NCBI GenBank assembly: GCA_937988735.1
Contig: CALKHQ010000212.1
Span: 1 to 21,225 of the forward strand
DNA length: 21,225 nucleotides
Direction of reading: 5' to 3'
DNA from: an uncultured Alphaproteobacteria bacterium
GTDB lineage: Bacteria > Pseudomonadota > Alphaproteobacteria > CALKHQ01
Below the pieces are notes generated by a model that was not told the DNA's origin, did not search any database, and was given only the letters and a program-made list of their open reading frames with translations. Shown here piece by piece: positions 13,527-21,197 of this stretch (its first letter is position 1; each line of letters starts with the position of its first letter). The position numbers and the translations under genes are program-made.

Positions 13527-14901
13527 ATTTTTCCCGGTAGCGCTTCACGATCGCCAGCGCGAACACGTTGAGGAACAGGGTGACGATGAACAGCACCAGG
13601 CCGAGGGCGAAGGCGGAGAGCGTCTTGGTGCTGTCGAAGGCGGTGTCGCCGGTCAGGTTGGCGACGATCTGCACCGTCACCGTGGTCACCGCCTCGAAGG
13701 GGTTGGCGGTGAGGTTGGCAGCGAGGCCCGCCGCCATTACCACGATCATCGTCTCGCCGATCGCCCGGCTGACCGCGAGCAGGATCGCGCCGACGATGCC
13801 GGGAAGGGCCGCGGGGAGCACCACCTGGCGGATGGTCTCGGAGCGGGTGGCGCCGAGGCCGGCAGCGCCGTCGCGCAGTGCCCGCGGCACCGCGCTCATC
13901 ACGTCGTCGCTGAGCGACGAGACGAAGGGAATGATCATCACCCCCATGACCACACCGGCCGCGATCGCGCTGTTGGCGGCCACCGGCAGGCCGACCAGCG
14001 CGCCGAGGTCGCGGAAGGCGGGCGCGACGGTGAGGACGGCGAAGAAGCCGTAGACCACGGTCGGAATGCCGGCGAGGATCTCCAGGACCGGCTTCACCAC
14101 CGCCCGCACCCGTCGCGAGGCGTATTCCGAAAGATAGATCGCGCTCATCAGCCCGATCGGTACCGCGATCAGCATCGCGATCGCCGAGATCAGCAGCGTG
14201 CCGGCGAAAACGGGCACCGCGCCGAATGCGCCCGAAGAGCCGACCTGGTCCTCGCGGATGGCGGTCTGGGGGCTCCAGGTCAGGCCGAAGATGAAGTCGA
14301 GCGGGTCGTAGCGCTGGAAGAAGCGCAGGCTCTCGAAGAGCATCGAAAGCAGGATGCCGAGGGTGGTGACGATCGCGATCACCGAGCACACCAGCATCGC
14401 CACCCGGATCGCGCTCTCCACCCGCCCGCGGGCGAGGAAGGCAGGGCCGAGGCGGGCATAGGCGAAGGCGATGCCGGCGAGCGCCACCACCAGCACGATC
14501 GCGCTGGCCATCCAGCGGGAGTTGTCCTGCAGCGCGTTCAGATGGCCCGCCGCCGTGACGATGGCGGGGTCGTCGGAGGCGAAGCCGACGCCGGCCGCCG
14601 TGTTGCGGATGGTCGCGAGCAGCAGGTCGAGCTCCGCCTGCGACTTCCCTGCGGTCAGCGTTTCCGGCAGGCTGTCCATGACCAGGCTGCTGATCACCGG
14701 ATCGCGCAGCACCAGCCAGGCGAGGAACAGCAGCGCCGCCGGCACGCCGGCCCAGATGGCGACGTAGTAGCCGTGATAGCCGGGCAGCGAGTTGAGGGCG
14801 GCAGGGCGCCCGCCCGCCACCGCGACGGCGCGGCGCCGCCCCATCAGATAGCCTCCGATGGCGAGCAGGCCGATGACGATGAAGGTCAGGGACGGCGACA
14901 T
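13519..14901 (-). CDS. pstC: Phosphate ABC transporter permease PstC (extended form)
   Basis: A 460-residue permease, longer than E. coli PstC (about 319). Two N-terminal membrane segments (about 5-20 and 46-66) flank a short cytoplasmic loop, followed by a periplasmic stretch (about 70-128, resembling the DUF3708 region of such proteins) and the core transport domain. The EAA loop reads RDGAAGLGATRSETIRQVVLP. The Shine-Dalgarno GGGAGGT sits nine bases before the ATG but inside a hairpin (see 14911-14946). It is downstream of pstS by 68 bp and overlaps pstA by 8 bp. Confidence 0.96.
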   Translation of the reverse strand: MSPSLTFIVIGLLAIGGYLMGRRRAVAVAGGRPAALNSLPGYHGYYVAIWAGVPAALLFLAWLVLRDPVISSLVMDSLPETLTAGKSQAELDLLLATIRNTAAGVGFASDDPAIVTAAGHLNALQDNSRWMASAIVLVVALAGIAFAYARLGPAFLARGRVESAIRVAMLVCSVIAIVTTLGILLSMLFESLRFFQRYDPLDFIFGLTWSPQTAIREDQVGSSGAFGAVPVFAGTLLISAIAMLIAVPIGLMSAIYLSEYASRRVRAVVKPVLEILAGIPTVVYGFFAVLTVAPAFRDLGALVGLPVAANSAIAAGVVMGVMIIPFVSSLSDDVMSAVPRALRDGAAGLGATRSETIRQVVLPAALPGIVGAILLAVSRAIGETMIVVMAAGLAANLTANPFEAVTTVTVQIVANLTGDTAFDSTKTLSAFALGLVLFIVTLFLNVFALAIVKRYREKYD

Positions 14902-14910
14902 GGGACGTTG

Positions 14911-14946
14911 ACCTCCCGGAGCCGGCCCCCCTCCCCTCCGGGAGAC
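14911..14946 (-). promoter_or_regulatory. pstS-pstC intergenic hairpin burying the pstC RBS
   Basis: Read on -, CTCCCGGA (14944-14937) and TCCGGGAG (14920-14913) form a perfect 8-bp stem with a 16-nt G-rich loop; two G-U pairs can extend it to 14946/14911. The pstC Shine-Dalgarno GGGAGGT (14917-14911) lies in the 3' arm, with nine bases to the ATG. The fold would lower pstC translation and shield the pstS mRNA 3' end, fitting the need for more binding protein than channel. The fold and overlap are seen; the effect is inferred. Confidence 0.6.
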
Positions 14947-14969
14947 GGGGCCGCGCCCGGGGCGTTGGC

Positions 14970-16010
14970 TCAGTGGCGGGCGAACTGCGCTCCGCCGAGG
15001 GCGGCCGCGCGGGCCGTCTCCCGATCCTCCCGCGGCGGCGGCACCAGGCCTATGTCCACGAGGTAGCCGTCATCGCCGATGGCCTCCTCGCTGGAGGCCT
15101 CCTCGATGAACTCCTGCAGCCCCGGGATGACGGTGCGGTGGGCGTTCTTGAAGTAGAGGAACAGCGGCCGGGCGACCGGATAGGAGAAGTCGGCGATGGT
15201 CGCGATGTCGGGGGCGACGCCCTCGATCGAGAGCACGCTCAGCCGGTCGCGGTTCTCGTGATAGAACGAGTAGCCGAAGATGCCGTAGGTGGCGGGGTCG
15301 GACACCAGCCGCTGCACGATCAGGTTGTCGTTCTCGCCGGCCTCGATGAAGTGGCCGTCCTCGCGCATCCGCTGGCAGACCTCCTCGAACCGCGCCTCGT
15401 CGCTCTCCTTCAGCGCCGCGATCGCCGGGAATGTGGCGCAGCCATCGAGCATCACCAGCTCGATCCAGGCGTCGCGCGTGCCGGAGGTCGGCGGCGGCCC
15501 GAACACGGTGATCTCGATGCCGGGCAGCGCCGGGTCGATGTCGCTCCACCGGGCGTAGGGGTTGGGGACGATCGCGCCGTCCACCTCGACCTCGGCCGCC
15601 AGCGCCTGGAACAGCTGCGCCAGCGAGATGTCGAAGGTCTGGCCGCCCTGGGCCACCGCCACCGCGATGCCGTCATAGCCGAGCAGCAGCTCGGTGATGT
15701 CGGTGACCCCGTTCTCCACGCAGCGCCGGTACTCGCTCTCCTGCATCGGACGGGAGGCGCCGGTCGCGTCCACCTTGTCGATGCCGACACCCTCGCAGAA
15801 GATCTGCATGCCGCCGCCGGTGCCGGTGCTTTCCACCACCGGCGCCGGATTGCCGGTGTAGGCCGCGAAGTTCTCGGCGATCACGGTCGAGAACGGAAAC
15901 ACCGTCGACGAGCCGACGATGCGGATCTGGTCGCGGCTCTGCGCCGAGACGGTGCCGGCCGAAGCGGCCAGCGCAAGCGCCGCGGTCGTCGCGACAAGAG
16001 CGTGTTTCAT
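14970..16010 (-). CDS. pstS: Phosphate ABC transporter substrate-binding protein PstS
   Basis: A 346-residue periplasmic phosphate-binding protein. Residues 1-23 are a signal peptide (LVATTAALALAASAGTVSA, likely cut before QSRDQ). The phosphate-contacting motifs are visible: GSSTVFPFS near residue 33, STGTGGGMQIFC, and TGASRPM, followed later by PPPTSGTRDAWIELV. These are typical of the alphaproteobacterial PstS type. The ATG at 16010 has a perfect GGAGGT five bases upstream, which settles the start over an upstream GTG. It is the first gene after the Pho box at 16171-16188 and is separated from pstC by an RBS-occluding hairpin. Confidence 0.97.
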   Translation of the reverse strand: MKHALVATTAALALAASAGTVSAQSRDQIRIVGSSTVFPFSTVIAENFAAYTGNPAPVVESTGTGGGMQIFCEGVGIDKVDATGASRPMQESEYRRCVENGVTDITELLLGYDGIAVAVAQGGQTFDISLAQLFQALAAEVEVDGAIVPNPYARWSDIDPALPGIEITVFGPPPTSGTRDAWIELVMLDGCATFPAIAALKESDEARFEEVCQRMREDGHFIEAGENDNLIVQRLVSDPATYGIFGYSFYHENRDRLSVLSIEGVAPDIATIADFSYPVARPLFLYFKNAHRTVIPGLQEFIEEASSEEAIGDDGYLVDIGLVPPPREDRETARAAALGGAQFARH

Positions 16011-16154
16011 GGCTACCTCCGTGTTGACGGCGGCGCGCAACGGGAGCGGCGGCGGGCGGCCGTCCCGGCCTGCCGTCCGTGCCCCCGGGTCCTGCGCACC
16101 GCCAGGCCCGGGCCGGTTCCCGGTGCCGCGGACGATAGTGAACGCGTGGCGGCA

Positions 16155-16160
16155 GTCTTA
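16155..16160 (-). promoter_or_regulatory. Candidate -10 element of the pstS promoter
   Basis: Read on -, TAAGAC begins exactly 10 nt after the Pho box. At PhoB-dependent promoters the box replaces the -35 element and the -10 lies about this far downstream. The match to TATAAT is poor, as expected for an activator-dependent promoter. The implied leader is about 140 nt and GC-rich. Confidence 0.5.
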
Positions 16161-16170
16161 TTTCGTTTGG

Positions 16171-16188
16171 GTGACACTTTGATGACAG
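16171..16188 (-). promoter_or_regulatory. Pho box upstream of pstS
   Basis: Read on -, the site is CTGTCAT-CAAA-GTGTCAC: two 7-bp direct repeats 11 bp apart around an AT-rich 4-bp spacer. The first repeat is identical to the consensus PhoB half-site CTGTCAT; the second differs at two positions. It lies 160 bp upstream of the pstS start and 35 bp beyond the phoR stop. PhoB encoded at 9861-10559 is the expected ligand, making the pst block self-activating under phosphate limitation. Confidence 0.85.
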
Positions 16189-16212
16189 CGGGTGCGCCCC
16201 GGCGTCACCCGC
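16188..16212 (-). terminator. Strong hairpin between phoR and the pst promoter
   Basis: GCGGGTG (16188-16194) pairs with CACCCGC (16206-16212); an inner CGC/GCG pair extends the stem to 10 bp with one bulged base and a 4-nt loop. It begins 11 bp past the phoR stop and abuts the Pho box, sharing its last base. No U-tract follows. It may trim or end the phoR transcript, partly insulating the pst promoter. Confidence 0.45.
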
Positions 16213-16223
16213 CTCCGGGTGCG

Positions 16224-17645
16224 TCATCGCGGACCGTCGGTGCGGGCGGCGGGCCAGTGGACGGTGAAGGTGCTGCCTTCGCCGAGCCGGCTTTCGATGT
16301 GCAGCGTGGCCCGGTGGCGGCTGACGATGTGCTTGACGATGGCGAGCCCGAGGCCCGTGCCGCCCATGGCGCGCGAGCGGGCCTTGTCCACGCGGTAGAA
16401 GCGCTCGGTGATGCGGGGGATGTGCTCGCGGGCAATGCCCTCGCCCTGGTCGATCACCGCCATCGCGATGCTTCCGCTGTCGGCCGCGCCGTCGCCGTCG
16501 TCGGCGCCCGGCCGTGCGGCCGTCCGCCACAGCCGCACGGTGACGGTGCTGTCGTCGCGGCTGTAGCGGATCGCGTTCTCGACCAGGTTCTCGATCACCT
16601 CGTCGATCTGGTCCGCGTCGCCGATCACGACCGGGGCGGGATCCTCCTGCGCCAGCGTCAGCACGATCCGGCGGCTTTCCGCCCGCCGGCCCAGCGCCTG
16701 CAGCACCGTCCGCACCCGCGCGGCGAGGTCCACCGCGTCCGACGGCCGGGTGTGCTCGTCCATCTCGATCCGCGACAGCGACAGCAGGTCGTCGATCAGG
16801 CGGTTCATCCGCCGCCCCTGCTCTTCCATCAGCCCGAGGAACCGCTCGCGGGCGGCGGCGTCATTGCGCGCGGGGCCGGCGAGGGTCTCGATGAAGCCGA
16901 TCAGCGCGCTGAGCGGCGTGCGCAGTTCGTGACTCACGTTGGCGACGAAATCCGCCCGCAGCTGCTCCGTCCGCTTCACCGCCGTCAGGTCATGGATCAG
17001 CACCATCGCCGCCGGGCGCGAGTCGTCGGACGCAGCCGCCGCGTCCCCTTCCGGCAGCCGCTCGACGATGGCGTTGAAACTGCGGGCGACCGGCACCGGC
17101 TGCTCGAACTCCGCCTCCCGCTTGGCCTCGCCGGCGAGCACCGCGCCGACCGCGTCCAGCAGCGCCGGCACCCGCTCCGCCTCCGCCAGCGCATGGCCGG
17201 CGACGCGGCTGCCGAACGCCTCGCGCGCGGCGCGGTTGGCGCCGATGACGGCGCCGTCGCGGCCCAGCAGCAGCAGCGGGTCCGGCAGGTTCTCGATGAT
17301 CGCGGCGTTGGCGCGCGCCGCCTGGTCGGCGCGCCGCTGCTGCGCCGCCGCCCGGCGGGCGAGCCTGACCACGGCGCCGGCGACCCCGGCGAGGGTCCCG
17401 GCCGGCTGCGGTCCGGGCAGGGCGTCGGTGCGGCCGGCGGCATAGTCGGCGATGCGGGCAAGGCCGCGCTGGTGGCGGAGCACGGGCGGCACGAGCGCGA
17501 GCGGCGTCGCGACGGCGAGCGCGGCGAAGCCCCACCAGCCCAGCTCCCCCGCCAGGGCCAGCACCAGCGCAAGCAGCAGCGGCGCCGCTGCCAGCGCGGC
17601 GACGGCGACCAGAACCGGCCTCAGCGGGACCGGCGTGCGCGGCAT
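16224..17645 (-). CDS. phoR: Phosphate regulon sensor histidine kinase PhoR
   Basis: A 473-residue membrane kinase, partner of PhoB. Two hydrophobic segments (about 10-31 and 36-55) form a hairpin with almost no periplasmic loop, as is usual for PhoR, which senses through the Pst transporter and PhoU. A PAS-like domain follows (about 112-220, ENLPDPLLLLGRDGAVIGAN), then HisKA with H239 in FVANVSHELRTPLSA, and the ATPase domain with N box NLVENAIRYS (353-362), G1 DQGEG (399-403) and G2 GGTGLGL (428-434). The ATG at 17645 has AAGGG upstream. A diverged Pho box precedes it. Confidence 0.95.
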   Translation of the reverse strand: MPRTPVPLRPVLVAVAALAAAPLLLALVLALAGELGWWGFAALAVATPLALVPPVLRHQRGLARIADYAAGRTDALPGPQPAGTLAGVAGAVVRLARRAAAQQRRADQAARANAAIIENLPDPLLLLGRDGAVIGANRAAREAFGSRVAGHALAEAERVPALLDAVGAVLAGEAKREAEFEQPVPVARSFNAIVERLPEGDAAAASDDSRPAAMVLIHDLTAVKRTEQLRADFVANVSHELRTPLSALIGFIETLAGPARNDAAARERFLGLMEEQGRRMNRLIDDLLSLSRIEMDEHTRPSDAVDLAARVRTVLQALGRRAESRRIVLTLAQEDPAPVVIGDADQIDEVIENLVENAIRYSRDDSTVTVRLWRTAARPGADDGDGAADSGSIAMAVIDQGEGIAREHIPRITERFYRVDKARSRAMGGTGLGLAIVKHIVSRHRATLHIESRLGEGSTFTVHWPAARTDGPR

Positions 17646-17710
17646 CGGTGCCCTTCCCCCGTCAGCCCGGCGCGGGCCGGAGCGCCACCGACCAGGACTA
17701 GCCGGCCCCG

Positions 17711-17728
17711 ATGACGGTTGCGTGACGG
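17711..17728 (-). promoter_or_regulatory. Diverged Pho-box-like repeat upstream of phoR
   Basis: Read on -, CCGTCAC-GCAA-CCGTCAT is a pair of 7-bp direct repeats spaced 11 bp apart, like the pstS Pho box. Each half-site keeps the GTCA core. Ten nt downstream a TAGTCC occupies the -10 position, the same spacing as at pstS. The site is between the mutS stop (17746) and phoR start (17645). It suggests weak PhoB autoregulation of phoR, but two mismatches in one half-site and one in the other make it less certain. Confidence 0.55.
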
Positions 17729-17745
17729 CGGGCCGGCCACGCCCG

Positions 17746-20472
17746 TCAGCCTTCGTCTGCTGCCTTCGCCTTCAGCGCATAGAGCGCCTCCAGCGCTTCC
17801 CGCGGCGTCATCGAATCGGGGTCGAGCGCGCGCACCGCGGCCAGCAGCGCCTCCGCCTTCGGGTCGGCCTCCGGCTCCGGCGGCGGCGGAGGCACGGCGA
17901 GCGCGGCCTGGAACAGCGGCAGGTCCGGCAGGATCGAGCCGGCGCCCCCGCCCTTCGCCTGGTGCTCCTCCAGCAGGCGCAGGATCTGCTCCGCCCGCGC
18001 CACCACCTTCCGCGGCAGGCCGGCGAGGCGCGCGACGTGGACGCCGTAGGAGCGGTCGGCGGCGCCGGGCCCCACCTCGTGCAGGAACACCACCTCGCCC
18101 TTCCATTCCCGCACCCGCATCGTGTGGCAGCTCAGCCCGTCAAGGCGTTCGGCGAGCCTGGTCAGCTCGTGGAAATGGGTGGCGAACAGCCCGCGGCAGC
18201 CGACGCGGTCGTGCAGGTCCTCGAGGCAGGCCCAGGCGATGGACAGCCCGTCGAAGGTGGCGGTGCCGCGGCCGATCTCGTCGAGGATGACGAGGCTGCG
18301 CGCCGTCGCCTGGTTCAGGATCGCCGCCGTTTCCACCATCTCGACCATGAAGGTGGACCGCCCGCGGGCGAGGTCGTCGGCGGCGCCGACGCGGCTGAAC
18401 ACCCGGTCCACCACGCCGAGCCGGGCGCTTTCCGCCGGCACGTAGCTGCCGGCCTGGGCCAGGATCGCGATCAGCGCGTTCTGCCGGAGGAACGTGGACT
18501 TGCCGGCCATGTTCGGTCCGGTCACCAGCCACAGCCGGCCGCCCCCCTCCAGCCGGCAGTCGTTGGGCACGAAGCGCGCCTCGCCGGCGCGGGCCAGCGC
18601 CTGCTCCACCACCGGATGCCGGCCGCCGACGATGGCGAAGGCGTCGCTGCCATCGACGACGGGACGACACCAGCGCTCGGCGACGGCGACCTCCGCCAGC
18701 CCGGCGGCGACGTCGATCACGGCCATGGCCGCCGCGGTGGCGGAGAGGTCGGCGGCGCGGGCGGTCACCTCGCCGGCGAGATCGGCAAAGAGCTGCTGCT
18801 CCAGCGCCAGCGCCCTGTCCGCGGCCTCGGCGATCCGCCGCTCCAGCTCGGCCAGTGCCGGCGTGGTAAAGCGCACTGCATTGGCCATGGTCTGGCGGTG
18901 GATGTAGCCGCGGGTGCCGTCGGCGGTCTCGTGATTGCGCAGCGTCTCACCGTGGGCGGCGGTGACCTCGATGAAATAGCCGAGCAGGTTGTTGTGCCTG
19001 ATCTTCAGCGAGGCGACGCCGGTCTCGGCGCGGCACTGCGCCTCCAGCTCCAGGATCAGCCTGCGGCTCTGGTCGCGCAGCGTGCGCAGCTCGTCGAGCT
19101 CCGGCGCGTAGCCTTCGGCGATGAAGTCGCCGTCGCGGGCGGCGAGCGGCAGCTCCGGCTTCAGCGCCCGGGCGAGGCGGTCGATCAGCACGTCGTAGCC
19201 TTCGAGCCGCACCCGCGCCGCGGCCAGGGCGGCAGGCAGGCCGAGGGCCGCGTCGCGCTCCAGCGCCCGCGCCAGCGCCGCCGCGGCGGCGAGCGCGTCG
19301 CGGACCGCGGCAAGGTCCCGGGGGCCGCCGCGGCCGAGGCTGAGCCGCGCCAGCGCCCGCTCGAGGTCCGGCGCTGCCTTCAGCGCCGCGCGCACCTCGG
19401 CGCGCAGCGTCTCGTGAGCGACGAAGTGGCTGACCGCATCGAGGCGGCGGTCGATCTCCTCGACGTCGGTCGAGGGAGCGGAGAGGCGGGCCGCGAGCAG
19501 GCGCGCGCCGGCGGGGGTGGCGCAGCGGTCCACCGCGTCGAGCAGGGCGCCCCGACGCTCGCCGGAGAGCGTGCGCAGCAGCTCGAGGTTGGTGCGCGTC
19601 GCCGCGTCGATCTGGACAGTGTCGGCGGGGCTTGAGCGTTCGGGCGGCCGCAGCGCCGGCAGCGCCCCCTTCTGGGTCAGCAGCAGATAGTCGACCAGCG
19701 CCCCCAGCGCCGCGATCTCGGCCCGGCCGAAGGCGGCGAACCCGTCCATGGTCGCGACGCCGTAGGCCTGCTGCAGCAGCTTGGCGCCGCCGGTGCTGGA
19801 GAAGCGGGCGTTGGGCAGCGGGGTCAGCGCCCGCCTGCGCTGCGCCAGCTCCTCGAACAGTTCCGGCTGCTGCAGCAGCCGCTCCGGCAGCAGCAGCTCG
19901 CTGGGCTCCACCCGCGCCAGCAGCGCCGGCAGGTCCGCCATCGTCGTCGGCTCCACCGCCACCGCGCCGGTGGAGATGTCCGCCCAGGCAAGGGCGAGGC
20001 CGCCGGCGCCGTCGGCCAGCGCGGCGAGATAGTTGTGTGACCGGCCGTCGAGCAGCGCATCCTCGGTCAGCGTGCCGGCGGTGACGAGGCGCACCACGTC
20101 ACGGCGGACGACGGCCTTCGACCCGCGCTGGCGCGCGGCGGCGGGATCCTCGAGCTGGTCGCAGACGGCGACGCGGAACCCCTTCTCGGTCAGCCGGTGC
20201 AGGTAGGCCTCGGCCTGGTGCACCGGCACGCCGCACATCGGGATGTCCTCGCCGAGGTGCTTGCCCCGCTTGGTGAGCGCGATGTCCAGCGCGGCCGCGG
20301 CCTCGACCGCGTCCTCGAAGAACATCTCGAAGAAATCGCCCATCCGGTAGAACAGCAGGTACCCGGGATAGCGCGCCTTCAGCGCCAGGTACTGCTGCAT
20401 CATCGGCGTCGCGCCCTCGGGCACGGCGCCGTCGACAGGGGGCTGGGTGGGGGACTCGCGGTCGGCGGTCAT
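17746..20472 (-). CDS. mutS: DNA mismatch repair protein MutS
   Basis: A 908-residue MutS, complete. Domain I carries the mismatch-stacking F-x-E motif at 47-49 in GDFFEMF. The connector, lever and clamp domains follow (about 140-600). The ATPase domain has Walker A GPNMAGKST (652-660), the segment GRSTFMVEMVETAAIL, Walker B LVILDEIGRGT (727-737) and the dimer motif FATHFHEL (763-770). It recognises base mismatches and small loops and recruits MutL. It is somewhat longer than the E. coli protein (853), with a polar N-terminal extension before TPMMQQYLALK and an extra Pro/Gly-rich stretch near the C-terminus. No mutL is in view. It ends 100 bp before phoR. Confidence 0.97.
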   Translation of the reverse strand: MTADRESPTQPPVDGAVPEGATPMMQQYLALKARYPGYLLFYRMGDFFEMFFEDAVEAAAALDIALTKRGKHLGEDIPMCGVPVHQAEAYLHRLTEKGFRVAVCDQLEDPAAARQRGSKAVVRRDVVRLVTAGTLTEDALLDGRSHNYLAALADGAGGLALAWADISTGAVAVEPTTMADLPALLARVEPSELLLPERLLQQPELFEELAQRRRALTPLPNARFSSTGGAKLLQQAYGVATMDGFAAFGRAEIAALGALVDYLLLTQKGALPALRPPERSSPADTVQIDAATRTNLELLRTLSGERRGALLDAVDRCATPAGARLLAARLSAPSTDVEEIDRRLDAVSHFVAHETLRAEVRAALKAAPDLERALARLSLGRGGPRDLAAVRDALAAAAALARALERDAALGLPAALAAARVRLEGYDVLIDRLARALKPELPLAARDGDFIAEGYAPELDELRTLRDQSRRLILELEAQCRAETGVASLKIRHNNLLGYFIEVTAAHGETLRNHETADGTRGYIHRQTMANAVRFTTPALAELERRIAEAADRALALEQQLFADLAGEVTARAADLSATAAAMAVIDVAAGLAEVAVAERWCRPVVDGSDAFAIVGGRHPVVEQALARAGEARFVPNDCRLEGGGRLWLVTGPNMAGKSTFLRQNALIAILAQAGSYVPAESARLGVVDRVFSRVGAADDLARGRSTFMVEMVETAAILNQATARSLVILDEIGRGTATFDGLSIAWACLEDLHDRVGCRGLFATHFHELTRLAERLDGLSCHTMRVREWKGEVVFLHEVGPGAADRSYGVHVARLAGLPRKVVARAEQILRLLEEHQAKGGGAGSILPDLPLFQAALAVPPPPPEPEADPKAEALLAAVRALDPDSMTPREALEALYALKAKAADEG

Positions 20473-20529
20473 CCCGCCGTCATAGCGGCAAAGACCGGCG
20501 GCGGACCAGTGGGTCGCAGCGGGCCGCCC

Positions 20530-20778
20530 CTACCAGGGCGGCTCGCCGAGGTTGATGGTGTCCTTGTCGGTGACGGCGCCGGTTAATGCGCCGACGCCGG
20601 CACCGATCGCGGTGCCGGCAAGGATGTGGCCGCCGAACAGCGCAGTGCCCGCCGCGCCGGCCGTGGCGCCGATCAGTCCGCCGCCAAGGGCGCGGTCGCC
20701 GGTCGAGCTGCCGCATCCTGCTGCGAGCAGCAGGATGGCTGCGACCGCTCCGGTCTTCACCGCCACGCTGGCTGTCAT
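20530..20778 (-). CDS. Small glycine-zipper lipoprotein (downstream paralog)
   Basis: An 82-residue predicted lipoprotein. The signal peptide ends in lipobox LAAGC with lipidated C22. The mature part is a glycine zipper, GGGLIGATAGAAGTALFGG and then AGTAIGAGVGALTGAV, capable of inserting into or packing against a membrane. It ends in INLGEPPW. Glycine-zipper lipoproteins are usually outer-membrane associated; the function of this one is unknown. The start at 20778 has GAGGAGG close upstream. It lies 94 bp after a paralog with the same layout and C-terminal motif, likely in one unit. Confidence 0.85.
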   Translation of the reverse strand: MTASVAVKTGAVAAILLLAAGCGSSTGDRALGGGLIGATAGAAGTALFGGHILAGTAIGAGVGALTGAVTDKDTINLGEPPW

Positions 20779-20872
20779 CGCCTCCTCCTCATGCTGTGCT
20801 GCCGACCGTTATGCCGGCGGCCCGGCCGTCCGTGGCGTGAAAACACCGTAAGGGAGAGGTCGTGGGGCGCGC

Positions 20873-21136
20873 TCAGTTGATCTGGTCCCACACGGGCTCG
20901 CCCAGATAGAGCTGGTCGGAGGTGGTGAGCACGCCGATCGCGCCGCCGGCCACGGCGCCGGCGGCAGCGCCGGTCAGCAGGCTGGCGTCCAGAAGCGCCG
21001 CCCCTACCAGGCCCGCACCCGCGCCGATGCCTGCGCCGGTGGTGCCCCTGTCGAGCGGGCTGGATCCGCATCCGGCGACGCCGAGAACGGCCCCGCCGAG
21101 GACGGCGACCCGGGCAACGGAGATCCATTGACGCAT
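20873..21136 (-). CDS. Small glycine-zipper lipoprotein (upstream paralog)
   Basis: An 87-residue predicted lipoprotein. The signal peptide ends in lipobox VAGC with lipidated C23, followed by a short polar linker and a glycine zipper, GAGIGAGAGLVGAALL and GAAAGAVAGGAIGVL. The C-terminus LYLGEPVWDQIN shares the LGEPxW motif with the neighbour at 20530-20778, showing the two arose by tandem duplication. The ATG at 21136 has GAGGAG seven bases upstream, and a plausible promoter lies at 21170-21197. Function unknown. Confidence 0.85.
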   Translation of the reverse strand: MRQWISVARVAVLGGAVLGVAGCGSSPLDRGTTGAGIGAGAGLVGAALLDASLLTGAAAGAVAGGAIGVLTTSDQLYLGEPVWDQIN

Positions 21137-21169
21137 CTGAACACTCCTCGCATTGCGACCCTGCCGGTT

Positions 21170-21197
21170 ACAATACGAGAAATTCGCGTGGGATCAA
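21170..21197 (-). promoter_or_regulatory. Possible sigma70-like promoter for the lipoprotein pair
   Basis: Read on -, TTGATC (21197-21192) and TATTGT (21175-21170) are separated by 16 nt. Each matches four of six consensus positions. The region is locally AT-rich compared with the rest of the window. A start near 21163 would give a leader of about 27 nt before the ATG at 21136, with the Shine-Dalgarno well placed. Confidence 0.45.

Noticed and set aside
11394..17714. Several very long + strand open frames (725, 530 and 913 codons) opposite the pst and phoR genes
   Set aside because: All are mirror frames of strongly identified phosphate genes; lack of stops is a by-product of G/C-ending codons.
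20473..20716. Extra small open frames around the glycine-zipper genes
   Set aside because: They are other-frame readings of the lipoprotein genes; only the frames with signal peptide, lipobox and strong Shine-Dalgarno were kept.
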